This document shows, in pieces, positions 1 through 12,900 of a stretch of DNA of 64,000 nt. The notes under the pieces were generated by a model, which ran no database searches, was not told where the DNA came from, and saw nothing but the letters and a program-made list of their open reading frames with translations. The translations under genes were made by a program, and so were the position numbers. The first letter of the stretch is position 1; each line of letters starts with the position of its first letter. The DNA comes from Castor canadensis (lineage: Eukaryota > Chordata > Mammalia > Rodentia > Castoridae). The stretch is taken from the NCBI RefSeq assembly GCF_047511655.1, contig NC_133400.1, forward strand, positions 129,001 to 193,000, in the 5' to 3' direction.

Positions 1-44
1 TCCCACCAAAGTCTAGCAGGCACACACTCCCTTAAGAAGGGATG

Positions 45-125
45 GGGCATGGCACAAGTGGTAGAAGGCTTGCTTAGCAAGCACAAGGCCCTGAGTTCAA
101 TACCCAATACTGCCAAAAAAAGAGG
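45..125 (+). repeat. ID-like SINE
   Basis: GGCACAAGTGGTAGAAGGCTTG, ACAAGGCCCTGAGTTCAATA and an A-rich tail: a tRNA-derived monomer. The region 126-550 to its right is otherwise unique or weakly L2-like (ACTCCACAAAGGCAGAAG). Confidence 0.8.
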
Positions 126-550
126 GAGAACCGCCAGGAACTGTTGGAGATGGACTGAGGGGTGACAGGTCTGAACAAGGCAACTACCCTGCTTTGAAGG
201 CCAGCAGGGAAGGGAGAGGCCTTTCGTGACTCGGATTCCAAAAGCTGCACATATGCAAACAGGTGCCCACAAATTATGCTTGATGTGATTCCACATCACT
301 TCTCATCCCACTGCCCTGCTCTCCTAGCCCAGCTACATGGGCCTTGCCCTTACCTCTCAGCACAGGCTCTGTGCACCTGCTGACTCTACTGCTAGAGCAT
401 CAGCCCCCATCTTCTGCCTGGCCAGGGCCCGTGCTTCCTTTCACACTACTCTCCCAACAGGCTTTCACTATGGTTTCAATCTGATTTTCATCTCTAGGTT
501 CTTTTAATGTCTGTTACCTATTGCATGGTGCACTCCACAAAGGCAGAAGT

Positions 551-671
551 GCTTTTTTTTTTTCCTTCATTTTTACAATCAGTATACACTAATTGTACAG
601 AGTGGTTTCACTGCAGTTATCTCCATGCACATATATAAAGTACCCTGATCGTATCCATTCCTTTTTCACTC
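551..671 (-). mobile_element. 5'-truncated LINE-1 3' end
   Basis: T-rich start (the minus-strand poly(A)), then the complement of a rodent L1 3' UTR: CACTAATTGTACAGAGTGG and AAAGTACCCTGATCGTATCC. A short CAGAAGT repeat flanks it at 544-550 and 672-678. Confidence 0.65.
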
Positions 672-872
672 CAGAAGTAGTTTCTTATTTTGCTTCCCAC
701 TGTATTTCTCACACCTGCTACAGAACCCAACAGAAGTGCTCAGACACTGGGATGCCCCTCTGAATGCCCGTGTCTACCTCCTTCCTCCTGGTGTGCCAGG
801 CAGCAAACCCAGCGTACCCCAAAGTCCTGACCTGGGTCTGTGCAAGCATGACAGCAAAGCAGGGGTAGGTAC

Positions 873-952
873 CTCTCTGGTCTGACGTAGGAGTAGATGG
901 TGTCCAGGGGTGGCAGAGGGTCAAACCCCATCACAGACTGCGTGGTCACATC
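873..952 (-). CDS. TCF25: TCF25 coding exon 16
   Basis: 80 nt, encoding [20 protein letters not shown] and then SYVRPER (residues ~569-595). It is the leftmost TCF25 exon in the window. I see none of the expected next exon (beginning LSPxSHGNT in the family) in 1-870, so the gene continues off the left edge. Acceptor TTTTGAAG, donor GTACCT. Confidence 0.95.
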
Positions 953-3900
953 CTTCAAAAGGGACATAAAACAGAGATGCTGAAGCATGCTGGGAGATGG
1001 CCACAGCATCTAGCAGAAATGGTTGTTTTCTGTACAAGAAGCTTCAGGTAGGGGTGGGGTGGCCTTTCTTCCAGCAGGGCGATTGCCACAATCACCCCAC
1101 TTGCTCAGTGGGGTATGGGGAAAGAAGCAAACACAAGAACTGTTCATGTGTGTCACAAATGACTGCAGTGAGTGGAACCCTGGGCTAGAGACAAGAGCTA
1201 CTGGGTCACACAGGGCTGCTAGCACACCAGCTGTTCCACCCTCAGCCCCCACTCAGAGTGTTGTGCTGTGTTGACTAGAAGTAGAGGCTTGGGCTGGTAG
1301 CCCAAACCTGCAATCCCAGCTACTCAGGAGGCAGAGATCAGGAGAATTGCAGTTCAAAGCCAGCCCGGGCAAATAGTTTGTAAGACCCTATCTCGAAAAA
1401 ACCCTTTCCAAAAAAAGGGCTGGTGGAGTGGGTCAAAGTGTAGGTCCTGAGTTCAAACTCTAGTACTGCAAAAGAAAAAAAAAAAAAAGCAACCCAAAAA
1501 ACTGAAGGAGAGGCTCATGCCTGAGATGAGGCTGGCAGTGATGGCCCTAAAGACCAGCAGGGCAGCTTGCAATCAAATCAGGAGGTGCTGGGGAGCCCTC
1601 AACTATGCAGCCTGTAGTCTGGCCACCCAGGCCTGCCACACTTCCTGCTTCTCCAGTCGCATCCCTCTAGGTTTTCAGACAGCAGCAGACAATGCTCCAC
1701 CACAAGCATAGTACAGGGGCAGTAAGGGCAAGGCCAGCCCTACTGCAGAGTGGCACATGGCCTGATGCCATGGTATAGCAGCTCATCAAAGCCATGGCAC
1801 AGTGGGACCTGGCTGTGCCCAACATCCAGCCAGCTGAGAAGAGCCCTCTGCATTAGCTCAGCTCTGTTTCCATGCCAGTATGTGAGCACACCTGACGGGT
1901 ACACACAAAGCCCCCATTTTCAGCATTCTTGCTTACCGGGGGCAGAGCTGCAACAGCCTCCTTGATCTCTGAGAGGATCACATGGCGGTGGATATTTCTG
2001 GGTGCACGCTGGTAGAGCACTTTCCGCCTGAGGCCAGGAAAACAACATATGAACTAGTGTTCACTGTGAGAAACACCATGCCACCCCCAGTGCCCTGGAA
2101 AAAACCCAGCTCAAGCCAGGCACCAGAGGCTCATACCTGTAATCCTAGCTACCAGGGAGGCTGAGATCAAGAGGATCGCCATTTGAGCCCAGCCTGGGCA
2201 AAGATTTCACAAGACACCATCTCCAAAATAACCAGGGTAAAACGTACTGGAGGTATGGTTCAAATAGTAGAGTGTGTGCTTTGCAAGTGTGAAGCCTTGA
2301 GTTCAAACCCCAGTCCCACCAAAAACAACAAAATAACCAATTCAACACAACTTTGCTCTCTCAATCTCTAGTTCTCAAGAGCTTCCCACCTCACAATCAG
2401 GTGGAGACTGCAATGGCTAGTCCCTAGCACTGCAATAAGAGCCGACTCTGGAGACAAACCCCAGCAAGCATGGCCTGCAGCTAGGTCTCCTCACTCCTGA
2501 CATGAGAGTGACAACAGTTGCAGCCAGTAGCTGGTGGTAGTTCACTTAAGTCAGTTTCCACAGCAGGGGCCCACTTGTGTCCATCTTCACTACCACTGTA
2601 GGGGCCTGCTTTCTTCTGGACATTGAGCCAGGGAGACAGTTGCAGGGAACAAAATGTGTTCCGGCCTTGAGACGTGTCCAGGCCAGCAATTGTTCATGTG
2701 AATGAGAGGGCTGGGAGCATTGGCATCTCCTTGTCACCTTCTTGTCTATTTAGACATCCTGGGGCTCAGCCTCAAGTCCACAGCAAAAGGACCTTTCCTT
2801 GGCATCCCAGGGAGATGGTGTGGCCAGCACAGAGCAGAGGCCCTGGTTTGCCAGCCAGCCTGGCCACAGCCATTCCCAGAGTGAGGGCACTGACCAGGGC
2901 CACAGACCAGACAAACTGTACAAGCAAGCAAGAAAGTGTTTCTCAAATGCAGCACACCAGGTTATCAGGCACCAAAATCCCCACATGCAGAAGCCAACTC
3001 AGTTGCCCTGGGTGCCTGCTGGCTTAAATTTTTGCCAGGAAGGCGACAGGAGACTCTGGGAATCACCCATGGAAGCAAAGTCTACAATCAAAACAAATGG
3101 AGCAAAGCACTGGAATACCCAAATGACCACACACACAATTCCATGTGGACAGCAGTAGCAACCACGCAGCAATCTCAGGGTCAGTGTGCCACTGTGCACA
3201 TACTTGCTCCCTCAGCCTCTCAGGAGTGCCCCCTTAGGCTCATGGTAGAGACCAAACTGCTCACAGCCCCTGCTGTCCTCCAAAGAGGGGCATGGGAGGT
3301 GCTGTTTATGACCTCCAAAGAGGGGCATGGGAGGTGCTGATACCAGTAAGGCACCCTCCCTGTGCCTGGCTCTCACACACACCCTCCAGGACAAGCTTCA
3401 GCAAGCCTAACCCAGCTTACCTGTTCTCACAGGCCTCCACGGTGGGGTCCCCAGCATCCACTGCCTGCAAAACCTCTCGGACATTTTCTTCCAGCCAGCT
3501 CATGGTGGCAGGTTCTTTCCAGAGAAAATGTGACCTCCCAAGGTACAGACTCACCAGCTGGCTCAGGGCAGGGGGCTGGCTGTGGAAGAGTAGGGCTTGT
3601 AAGCAGAACCCCCTGCCTGGGTCCCACTGGTGGAAAAGGATATCCAGGGCAAACCCAGTGGTATGCCAAACTGGACACTACACCTTCTGAGGGGTAGGGC
3701 ACACAGGTCTGCTTCTCTGGGTCTTCTGAGTTGTCTGCATTCTTCAGTACTATGAGTAGTCACTCAATAGAAATATAAGAACTTAAGAATGTGTAGGTAT
3801 GTGTCTGCATGGAGTAGGCCCTGGAGACTGGCCAGCAGCCTGCTGATGCTCCCCACACAAAGCATTCTTCATGTATGTCTCTTCTTATTTATGAGAAATT

Positions 3901-6900
3901 TGAGAAAGGTGACACGTGCCAATGCAGAATCTGGGAAACACTGATGATAGGGAGATAATGAGCTCACTAGTCTCTCTGCTCCCATGCCAAGCACCTCAGA
4001 TGGGTGATGCCATCTGACCTCACACCCTGCTCCCCAATCTCATAAAGAGGCATCTTTGTGAACCTTATTTTTTAGGCTGCTCAATTGCTCCACCAGTAGA
4101 TTTTCTCACAGAGGTGAGGGTGTCTTGTACATGGATGTGGGCTTCAGAGCCTTCATCACCGGAACAGCAATCCCAGCTCCCCCAGACACTTCCTACTTCC
4201 AAGGTTACCATAATGGGGGGGGGGGGTGCAGGTGCAAAGGGTGGCAGCCCCAAGTGCTGCCAGCACACCACAGCCCCTCTGCTGCCATGAGGGCTGAGGG
4301 AGGTAGGTGCCCATGGAGCCCCCATATACGCAAATCCTGGGTCTTTACCTTATTTCAGCATCTGGTCCAAAGAAGCGGTGGTTTGCAACTGTGGTGTCAG
4401 GCCGCACACTGCAATACTCGAGCAGAGGCATGAGAACTACACAAGAAACAAAGGGTCCATGTGCACAGTCATTCTCATTATACCATTCCCACCCATCGTA
4501 GATGACAGGGGACATAGTGAGGTCCCTGTCACAGACACAGCTCAGTGTTTTTAAGGTGGAGGAGGTTAGACAGCCAGTGGGGTCCTCATTTCTGATCAGG
4601 ATTTCAAGTTGCTGTTGCTGAGGGATCAGGTCTGAGGATGGAGTATTTCTACACCAGGCAATGAGGTGCCTCTGAATGCTGGATGTGGACCCTTTTTTGG
4701 CTGCCTCCCATCTGTTCCAAAGGAGAATTGCTTATCACCCCCCAGCAGGGGTGGCCAGATGTTTTAATCATATGAAGACCAGACCCCATGGCAGATGAGC
4801 GAGAGTGGGGAGTGCTTGTGCTCTCCACAGGAGCTGACACCACAGGGCCTGGGATTTTGTCAGTGGCCACCATGCAGGAATGGTCCCTCTTGCTTGCACC
4901 ACTCTGCTTATTTAGCACTGGTTTCCCGACAGACTGAAGGCCATGCTGGGAGTCTGCCAATGGCAGCTGCCAAGAGAGCTCAGGCCCCCAGTGGCTTCTA
5001 GGGACTCATGATGCAGTGCTCCTGTCAGGCAGTAGTGCCAGCTCTGTTGTGCAACACACACTGCCCAGCTCTGTGTGTTCCACCCAGCTGGTCTCCTGAG
5101 GCAAAGAAGCTATACCTGACCCCAGAGGACAGAGGTGGCTTTTTAGTAAACAGAGCTGACTCTTGAGTTCAGTGAGCAGGGTTGTTCCTGATGGTGTTTG
5201 CTGAGGCCCCACTGCTGGTGCTTCACTCACTGTGCCTGTGGGAACCCTAGAGCAGCACAGTGTAACACAGCCCGTTCTGGCTGCTCAAGGCTGATGCCTG
5301 TCCATTACCTCTGGGCTGGGCCCCAGGCCTCTCCAGACCTTGCCTGCTCTGCTTCTTTGCCTAGCAAAAACACCATCTAAGACACTGCATCTTCTGGTTA
5401 ACTCCTTGGTTTCTCTCCCACACTGCCACTCACCCCACCAGTGATAGGGATATTTGTCCCTCTCCCCTCTGGCCCTTACACCTGGACAGATCCCTAACTG
5501 TAGGAACAGTAGATTTTTAGGTCAGTTAGATAATGCATCGCAGGAAGATGTATCACCTCCCACCTGGGGCAGGTGTAGTACCTACTAATAGGGAACATGG
5601 TGAGCACCTGCTGCACCAAGTGGTACCCCAGGAAAAATGAGTCACCTCTACCTTCATCAAGTATGGAGCCTACCTCCAGGGAACATGGTGAGCGCCTGCT
5701 GGATCAAATGGGAGGCCTTTTCCCTTGCAGAACTGAGCTCATGCTCAGGGAGGTCTGTTTGCTGACTCAGCAGGAAATATGCTAATGGAACTGAGAAGGC
5801 AAAATTTGGGAGCTGGGACAGGTTCCGATGAGCCTACAAGGAATGATGAAATAAAGTTTGGGGAAAGGTCATGAAGACAAAATGTAATATTTACAGATGC
5901 TCAGACACTACCAGATGACCCCCACAGTGAGCAGATGCATTTGAGTCTCCACCGAGGCCTCTCTCTAATTGAGGATGAAGACCACTTAAACTTGTATCTG
6001 AGGGAAATTTTCTACTTTTTTTTTTTGGGTGCATTAACAAGAAAGATGAAAATAATTTTAACGCATGGTATTTAACCTGATACACCTAGTATTGTAATAC
6101 ATGTGTACAGAATGGTCAGACATCTTACATTCTTTCCTGGTGCTGAGCCTGGCACTAGATGTGCATGGCTCTCACAGTGTGGGGTCCCTGTGTCGACTCC
6201 ATATCACCCTCTACTTCATGACTGCATCTTATTGTATGGGTGATGGGAGGGCTGGGGTTTTCCCAACTTTTCATCACTACCAGCACCATCATCAGTCACA
6301 CTTATGCAGATGCATGTGGTGTCAGGACTCTCGAACCACCCTTTAGAGTCTGGATCCTGCTCGCCTGAAGTGGTAATGGAGCCAAAAAGGCAGGAAATAC
6401 CTGGAGATCTACCCTGGCTCTGCATCACACCCTCACCATGGTATCACAAAACTGTCCCTTGAACACAGGTTGTGGACCAAGAAAGGTGAGAAGTCACCAT
6501 GCACAGCTCACACCTACCTCCCACTCCTGGAAAAGGCGAATCAAGTACTCATAGTTCCGGGCCCGTAAGGCCAGGTGATCAACAAGCAGCAGCATGCACA
6601 AAGGGTCCTCATCTGGCTCAAGGCTTCCAGAGGCAGCGTAGGGAGTGAAGAGAAAAGGGGACAGAGGAGGTATGGTCATGGCAAGAGTCCCCATGGATCT
6701 ACGGTCGCTGCAGCAAGGACAGGCAACAGCATAGCACCGGAGGATACTCACCTCAGAATGAGCTTGCAGTACTCCAGGGCGGTACGTGGGCAGCCTCGTT
6801 TCTCCAGAAAGTTCATCTGCTTGTAAAGTGCCAGGTAGAAGCTCCTAGGTCCGAACAGTTCCTCGTGAGTAGGCGCAACAGCAGAGCCGAAGAGCACAAG

Positions 6901-9900
6901 TCAGAGTCACCTAGCACCATCTCTGCCGTTCCTGAACACAGTGCTTGTGAACACTCCCCATGTGTATGGAGGGAAGGTGTGTGCTCCTCAGTATTTAGTT
7001 ATGTGTGTACTTATGTATAGAAAAGCAAGCTTTTTGTTTATTTTTCATTTTTTGGTGGCACTGGGGTTCAAACTCAGGGCTTCACACTGGTCAGACAGAC
7101 ACTCAACCACTTAAGCCACACTCCCAGCCCAGCTTTTTCATTTTTTGAGACAGGTATGTCTATGGTGTCTAGGCTGACCTTGATTCCTGGACTTAAACAA
7201 TCCTCCTTTCTCAGCCTCCTGAGTGTTAAGACTATAGGCACCACCAGCTTGACTAAAATCAAGCTGATCTGGAACCTTTTCTTCTTGCTTTTTTGTTTAC
7301 CAATTATCATATAAGGGAAGAGATTTAAAACCTATTATAATTACCATCTTAATTTATGCTCACACTTCAGTGGTTGTCAATGGAGCTGCTGTTGGGTACA
7401 TGAAGCTGTGTGACTTTAGTTGTCCTGGTAAGTTAATTTTACTTATGTTACAAAGAACTAAGAGTTTAACAGGAAGAGACAAAAGCAGCAAAAAGGAACC
7501 CACTGGAGAAAATCCAGATGCAGTACCAGTATAGATGTCTGAACACTTGGCCATGGCTGTGAGGCTGGGCCAGTCCTGTTGGCTCCAGCCAGAATCAGGG
7601 CACTGATGTGACAGAGGAGGGAGAAACATGGGACCAGGGGCTCAGGGAGGTCAGCAGTGGCTGTTTAGGGCAGGAGAAATATTGGAAAGAGAGGACTGTC
7701 TGCAATCACAGACTCAATTGCACTGACTGCAAGCTTGAGAGTCAGAACATATGCATGCAAAGCATGCTATAATAGTCTAAGTTCACAGAATGGATTTTTT
7801 GTCCAAATACACAAGAAACATAATTATAGACCTCACTGTGGTGAGGTGGCCTGTCAAGCTCACTTCAAACTAGGAAAAATTTCATCCTGGGCTTATCCAA
7901 TCCCAAGGTCCCTGAGCCCGGCCCTCAAGGACAGTCTTTTGCCAAATGTTCCCTGCTGAACTCACAGTGTGGTCACTCCTGTGACTTGTAGACAACCTCC
8001 CAAAACCTTTCTTCCAGGAGAAAGGGAGGCAAGCACCACCATTACCAGATGCTCCCAAGAGCTGCTCCAGGATGGGCCACGCTCACCTGTTCTCAGGTCT
8101 GCGGTAGTCCAGCCGGCAAGTCCCACTGGTGAGACTGAACAGCGGGTGGAACGCACACTCCATGCTGTACAGCGCTCTCTCTGCAGGTCACAGACACACC
8201 AGAGCAGGTGTCACAGCCACCATGTGGTAACTGCCACCCCCTCCTCTGATGACTCAAAATAAGAAAAGTTTTGGAAGGAAGTCATGTAACTGGGATCCTG
8301 AAACAGAGAGAGCAGACAGGACCTCCCAGGTTCCTTGATGCCATTCTGAATTAATGCAACACAGAACTTATGAGCCTGACATGGAAACATCTTCTACACC
8401 ATGAAACATGACTGACACTGTGTTCTGTTAAGCAGTATCCATGTGTGTAACACAAACACACATCCTCACAAAACCTTCACACGTTTATAGCAGCACTTGG
8501 CGAAAACAGACCAAATGTCCATCAATTGATGATGGGTCCACAAAATGTGTGCTACCCACAGGAGGAATTTTATCCAGCCATAAACAGGGTACAGGTATGA
8601 CACATGTTATAACACAGATAGCAATACATTACAGTAAATGAAAGAAGTCACACACAAAGCCCACATACACATACTTATATGGCTCCTTTCCATGAAACCG
8701 CCACACCAGGCAAACCCCCAGACAGAGTAGATGAGTGGTCCCAGGAGCTGAGGGAGGACAGAGGGGTGGGGGATCTTTTGCGGGAGATGAAAGTGCTCTA
8801 AAATAGACTATGGTGATGGCTGCACAACTCTGGCACACACCAAAGGCCAATGGATTACAGGGGTGAGTGAGTTTGCATTATGTGAATTACATCTCAATGA
8901 GGTCACTATTTTAAAGCATCCTGGCAAGCCCACTGCACCCTCTGTCATTTTTTGACACAGTGTCTTTGCCTGGGATCTGTAGCTGCTCCAGGGCAGACGG
9001 AGGAGGCGTCTCACCTATGAGGTCTCGGGCCATCTCCTGATCCTCCTGAAAGCGGCAGGCATCACTGAGCTGCAGGAGAGAGTCTACGTGATAGGGGCTT
9101 GTCTGGAGCAGGACCTGAGAAAAAAGAGAAAGGCTGCAGGTGGGCCCTTGTAGGACACACCCCTAGAGGGTCCTGCGCTCCATGCATGCTGTGAGGAATG
9201 ACCACCAGGGGTGACAGTCACAGTTCCCTTCTAAGTCAAGGTATGCACTGTTGTTGCTCAGCCAAACCACTGACCTGGTTCAAGGTAGGAACTCAGAACT
9301 GGGCATGCTCAGCTTTCCATACCTCAACAAAGAGCAATGGAAACAAGTAGCTTTCTTTTCCCACATGGGAACACAACAGTGAGCTCATTGGGGGTTGGGT
9401 GGATGTGGGGAACAGAGAGTAAGCTCTTGTTCTCAGTGATCATAAACCCAACTAGGGCCTAAGCATGAGGCTAGCTGGGCCCTCAGAACCCTAGGGCAGG
9501 GAGGATGCAGTCCCCAATGGCATAGGAGATGAGTGGGCAGCCTGAGAGCAGAGAATCTAAGCACTCCCCTGATATGTAAGTAAAGCTGGAGGCAAAGCTA
9601 GTGCCGAGATCAACATGAGAGCCAGGTGTGGCTCTCTTCTCAGGACGGACTGGGCTCTGCTTAGTTCCAAGTACATGTGCTTTGAACACAGGGTCTGACT
9701 ATGTCCTTTCTGCTTGGTGGAGCAGCTGCCCTTGGGCACACCTTTCAAGTCACCAGAGGGCCAAGCCCTGGCACAGGGCCACTGCTCAGCCCCCACCCTG
9801 CTGGGAGCTGCTGAGGTCACGCACCACAATGTTGTTTGGCTCCATGGACTCCACAGCCACCAGGAACTTATGCTGAGCCTGTTGGTACTCCTCACTGTGC

Positions 9901-12900
9901 TCAAATGCAAAGAAGGAAAGGCCTTTTTTCGACTCCAGCAGCCGCATCGACAGACCTGGGAGGCAAAAGTGCTCAGGGAGGGTGTACTGTAGGCTGGGGT
10001 GTGGGGCCTCTGCAGGGCTCTGAGCAGTCAACACTCTTGTGCTGTGCTTGGCAAAGACTCTGAGAAACTGGACCTGAGTGGGAGGGCCTTATGAGGGTCA
10101 CCCAAGTCTGAGGCTGGGCTGCCTCCAGGATAAAAGCTGACGTCCACCAAATGCTCTCCCAACAAATGACCAGGCTTACTTCCTACTGCTTGGGCTACAC
10201 TAGGAACCAGCATCCTGTCTGTTTTGACTTTTTATAAAGACACCTTTCCCTGCAGAATTCAGATCCAGCTAAGAGTGTGGGGTATAGTAAGAAATATCCA
10301 GGACAAGAAGTGTGGTGGGCCTAGGGGCAATGTCAGAGACTAGAAGATGCTTGACCCACCCAGCCATTGGATTTGGTCAGGGACTCATGAGCTCAGATGG
10401 AAGCTGGTTGGGATGGACATCCAGGGTGGCCAAGGAGTGTGGGGGAGAGGGAGGGTAAGGAGACTGCAGTGGGCACAGCGCCAGGCTATGGAGGCCAGGG
10501 TAACTTACAACCCATGAACAGACATGCTTTCTCTCTGCTCCCTGTGTATGATGTTGGGTATACAGGGCCCAGTTTCCTGGAAAACTCAGTCTCCCAAGAA
10601 CTTCATGAAATAGGTCAGTGGTTCTCAGCCCTGCCTTTGCTACTCCCTCTTGACAGCCCTACCCAGGGCCCAAGTCCTGAAGGAATATATGGCCCATAAT
10701 TCCCTGGCTGTACCTGTGCTCAAGTGTTTTGCTAGGAGGGTGGGGTGCCTGGCAGAACAAAAGGCACCTAATGAGGCATCAAGGCTAGCTCTCTAAAGCA
10801 CAGGCCCTGAGCTCCTAGGTGGGTCCTCACTGAGAGCACAAAAGGAATCTTCCAAAATCTACAATAGGTACAGGAGCAGGAGAGGCAAGGCTGTGGGAGA
10901 GGGTGTGGTAGTACTGGCATAGATGGGCAGACTCCTGGCACGACTATCAATACATCCACACATGACCTTCCTGTCATGGATATCCCTGCCCTGGTTTTCC
11001 TCCAGCCATGGGGGGGGCTCTTCGGATGCTTTCCCACACCATTTACTTGACACTCCATGCCTCTTCACTACAGTGATTTTTCTTTAAGTTATCTGTACTT
11101 GGTAGTTTGTTACAAAACTTAAAACTATCAAACTTTAAAAATGAACTCGCTTCCTATTATACTGTACCCACAGGAAAAAGGCAGATATAAAGGCAGAAAC
11201 CCTGCATTGAGATAGTCAGGAAACACAGATATGCTGGGAGCTCTATGTGAGATGTCGGGTCTCTATCCTCTAGCAGCAGTGTGTGCAAACCCCAGTGTAG
11301 ACTGCACACCGGCTCCACACAGATGGAGCAGATGCTGGCCTATGAAGATTGACAGCAGCAGCACCCGGCCAGTGTCACTGTTCAGATGCCCAAAGACCCT
11401 CACCTGGTTTGCTGTACCGAGGCCAGGTGCTCTTCGGGGTTGTCAGCCACGTACACTTAGGGTACACACGCTGTCTCTGCCGTGGCCTGGGGAGAAGGGG
11501 ACACAGGCACAGCTCTACCTTCCATGGAGTGTGGGGAGCAGGACTGGCTGCCTAAATCCCCCTGGGAACTGTGGGAGCAAACAGGGAGGGTATATGGGAA
11601 GGGGCACAAGTGGCATGTGAGTGAGAACACAGCACCATCAGACTTGGGATGTTCATTCACCACACAACCAGAAAAACAGAAAAAAAAAAAAGGGAAAGTA
11701 CAGGCTGGAGGTGTGGCTCAGTGGCAGAGTGCTTGCCTAGCATGTGCAAGTCCCTAGGTTCAATCCCTAGCACTGCAAAAAGAAAAAAGAAAGGGGCTGG
11801 AGATGTAGCTTACTGGGAGAGTGCTTGCCTACCATGCATAAGGGCCTGGATTTAATCCCTAGCACCACCAAAAAATAAATTACACTTAACACAAATAAAA
11901 AAAGAAAAAAGAGAAAGTTCAAATAGTCCAGTAAAAAGGCAGAAGGGGTAAAAAGGAAACCAAAAATAATCCTAAAATAAGAAGAATGAGCGAGGCCTGC
12001 TGGTATTCTGTAGACACAATGAGCTGGCTTCTGGAGGGAAAAGGGAGGCAGTCAAATAGGACAAAAGAGACACTTGGGATTGTGGACCTCTGTCAACCCC
12101 ACCAACATGACAAGAAGTTTGCCATGTTGAAAAGAAAAAAGTGGTAACAAAGAACAAAACTGGAGGAGAGCAAAGGCACATTTCTGGAAGAAAATGAGCC
12201 AAATGGATAGCACTGAGAGTCTGTAGGGAGAGGGAGGCCCAGCTCTCTATAGATCTCCCATGACTATGGGGGTGGGGAGGTTGCCAGGGCTCTGCCACCA
12301 GGGCCAGTGCTCTGAGTTATTGGGGGTCTCTGCCACAGGAGCCTAAGACTCTCCTCCATGCCTTGGTCAGGGGGTGACCAGACAGGCATGGAGGGCATGT
12401 GGCATATGAAGGGCCTTCTTTTGACGAAGGAAGGGCCTTTTCTGCTTTGGTGAAGGTTGGGTCATGAGCCGAGTGGTGGGCATATAGGTATTTTTATATT
12501 ATTCTCTATGCTTTTTAGATAATCTGAACTATTTCATTAAACAGGGGGGTGGGGGGAGAGAGAAGGAATCAGTAAGAAGGTGAACTCTCATCAACAGAAT
12601 AAAGAAACATGTTTCACCAGCAGCCAGGTGCTGGTGACTCATGCCTATAATCCAGGCTACTTGGGAGGCTAAAATTGTGAGGATCGCGGTATGAGGCCAG
12701 CCCAAGCAAATAGTTCATGAGTCTCCATCTCCAAAAAATACCAAAGCAAAATGGTACTGACGTGTGTCTCAAGTGGTAAACATGAGTTTGCAAACACGAA
12801 GCCCTAAGCTCAAACCCTAGTCCCACCAAAAAAAAAAAAAAGTTTATTTCTTCTTCCAAAGTGAAAATCAAAAACTGCAGGAGAAAAACTGCTGTACAGA

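Noticed and set aside
1-870. Search for TCF25 exons 17-18 and for MC1R
   Set aside because: Neither the expected TCF25 C-terminal sequence nor any seven-helix receptor coding sequence is present. Both must lie left of the window.
11702-11880. tRNA genes
   Set aside because: The A/B-box-like GTGGCTCAGTGG and GGTTCAATCCC belong to ID SINEs with poly(A) tails. No cloverleaf with proper acceptor stem is retained.
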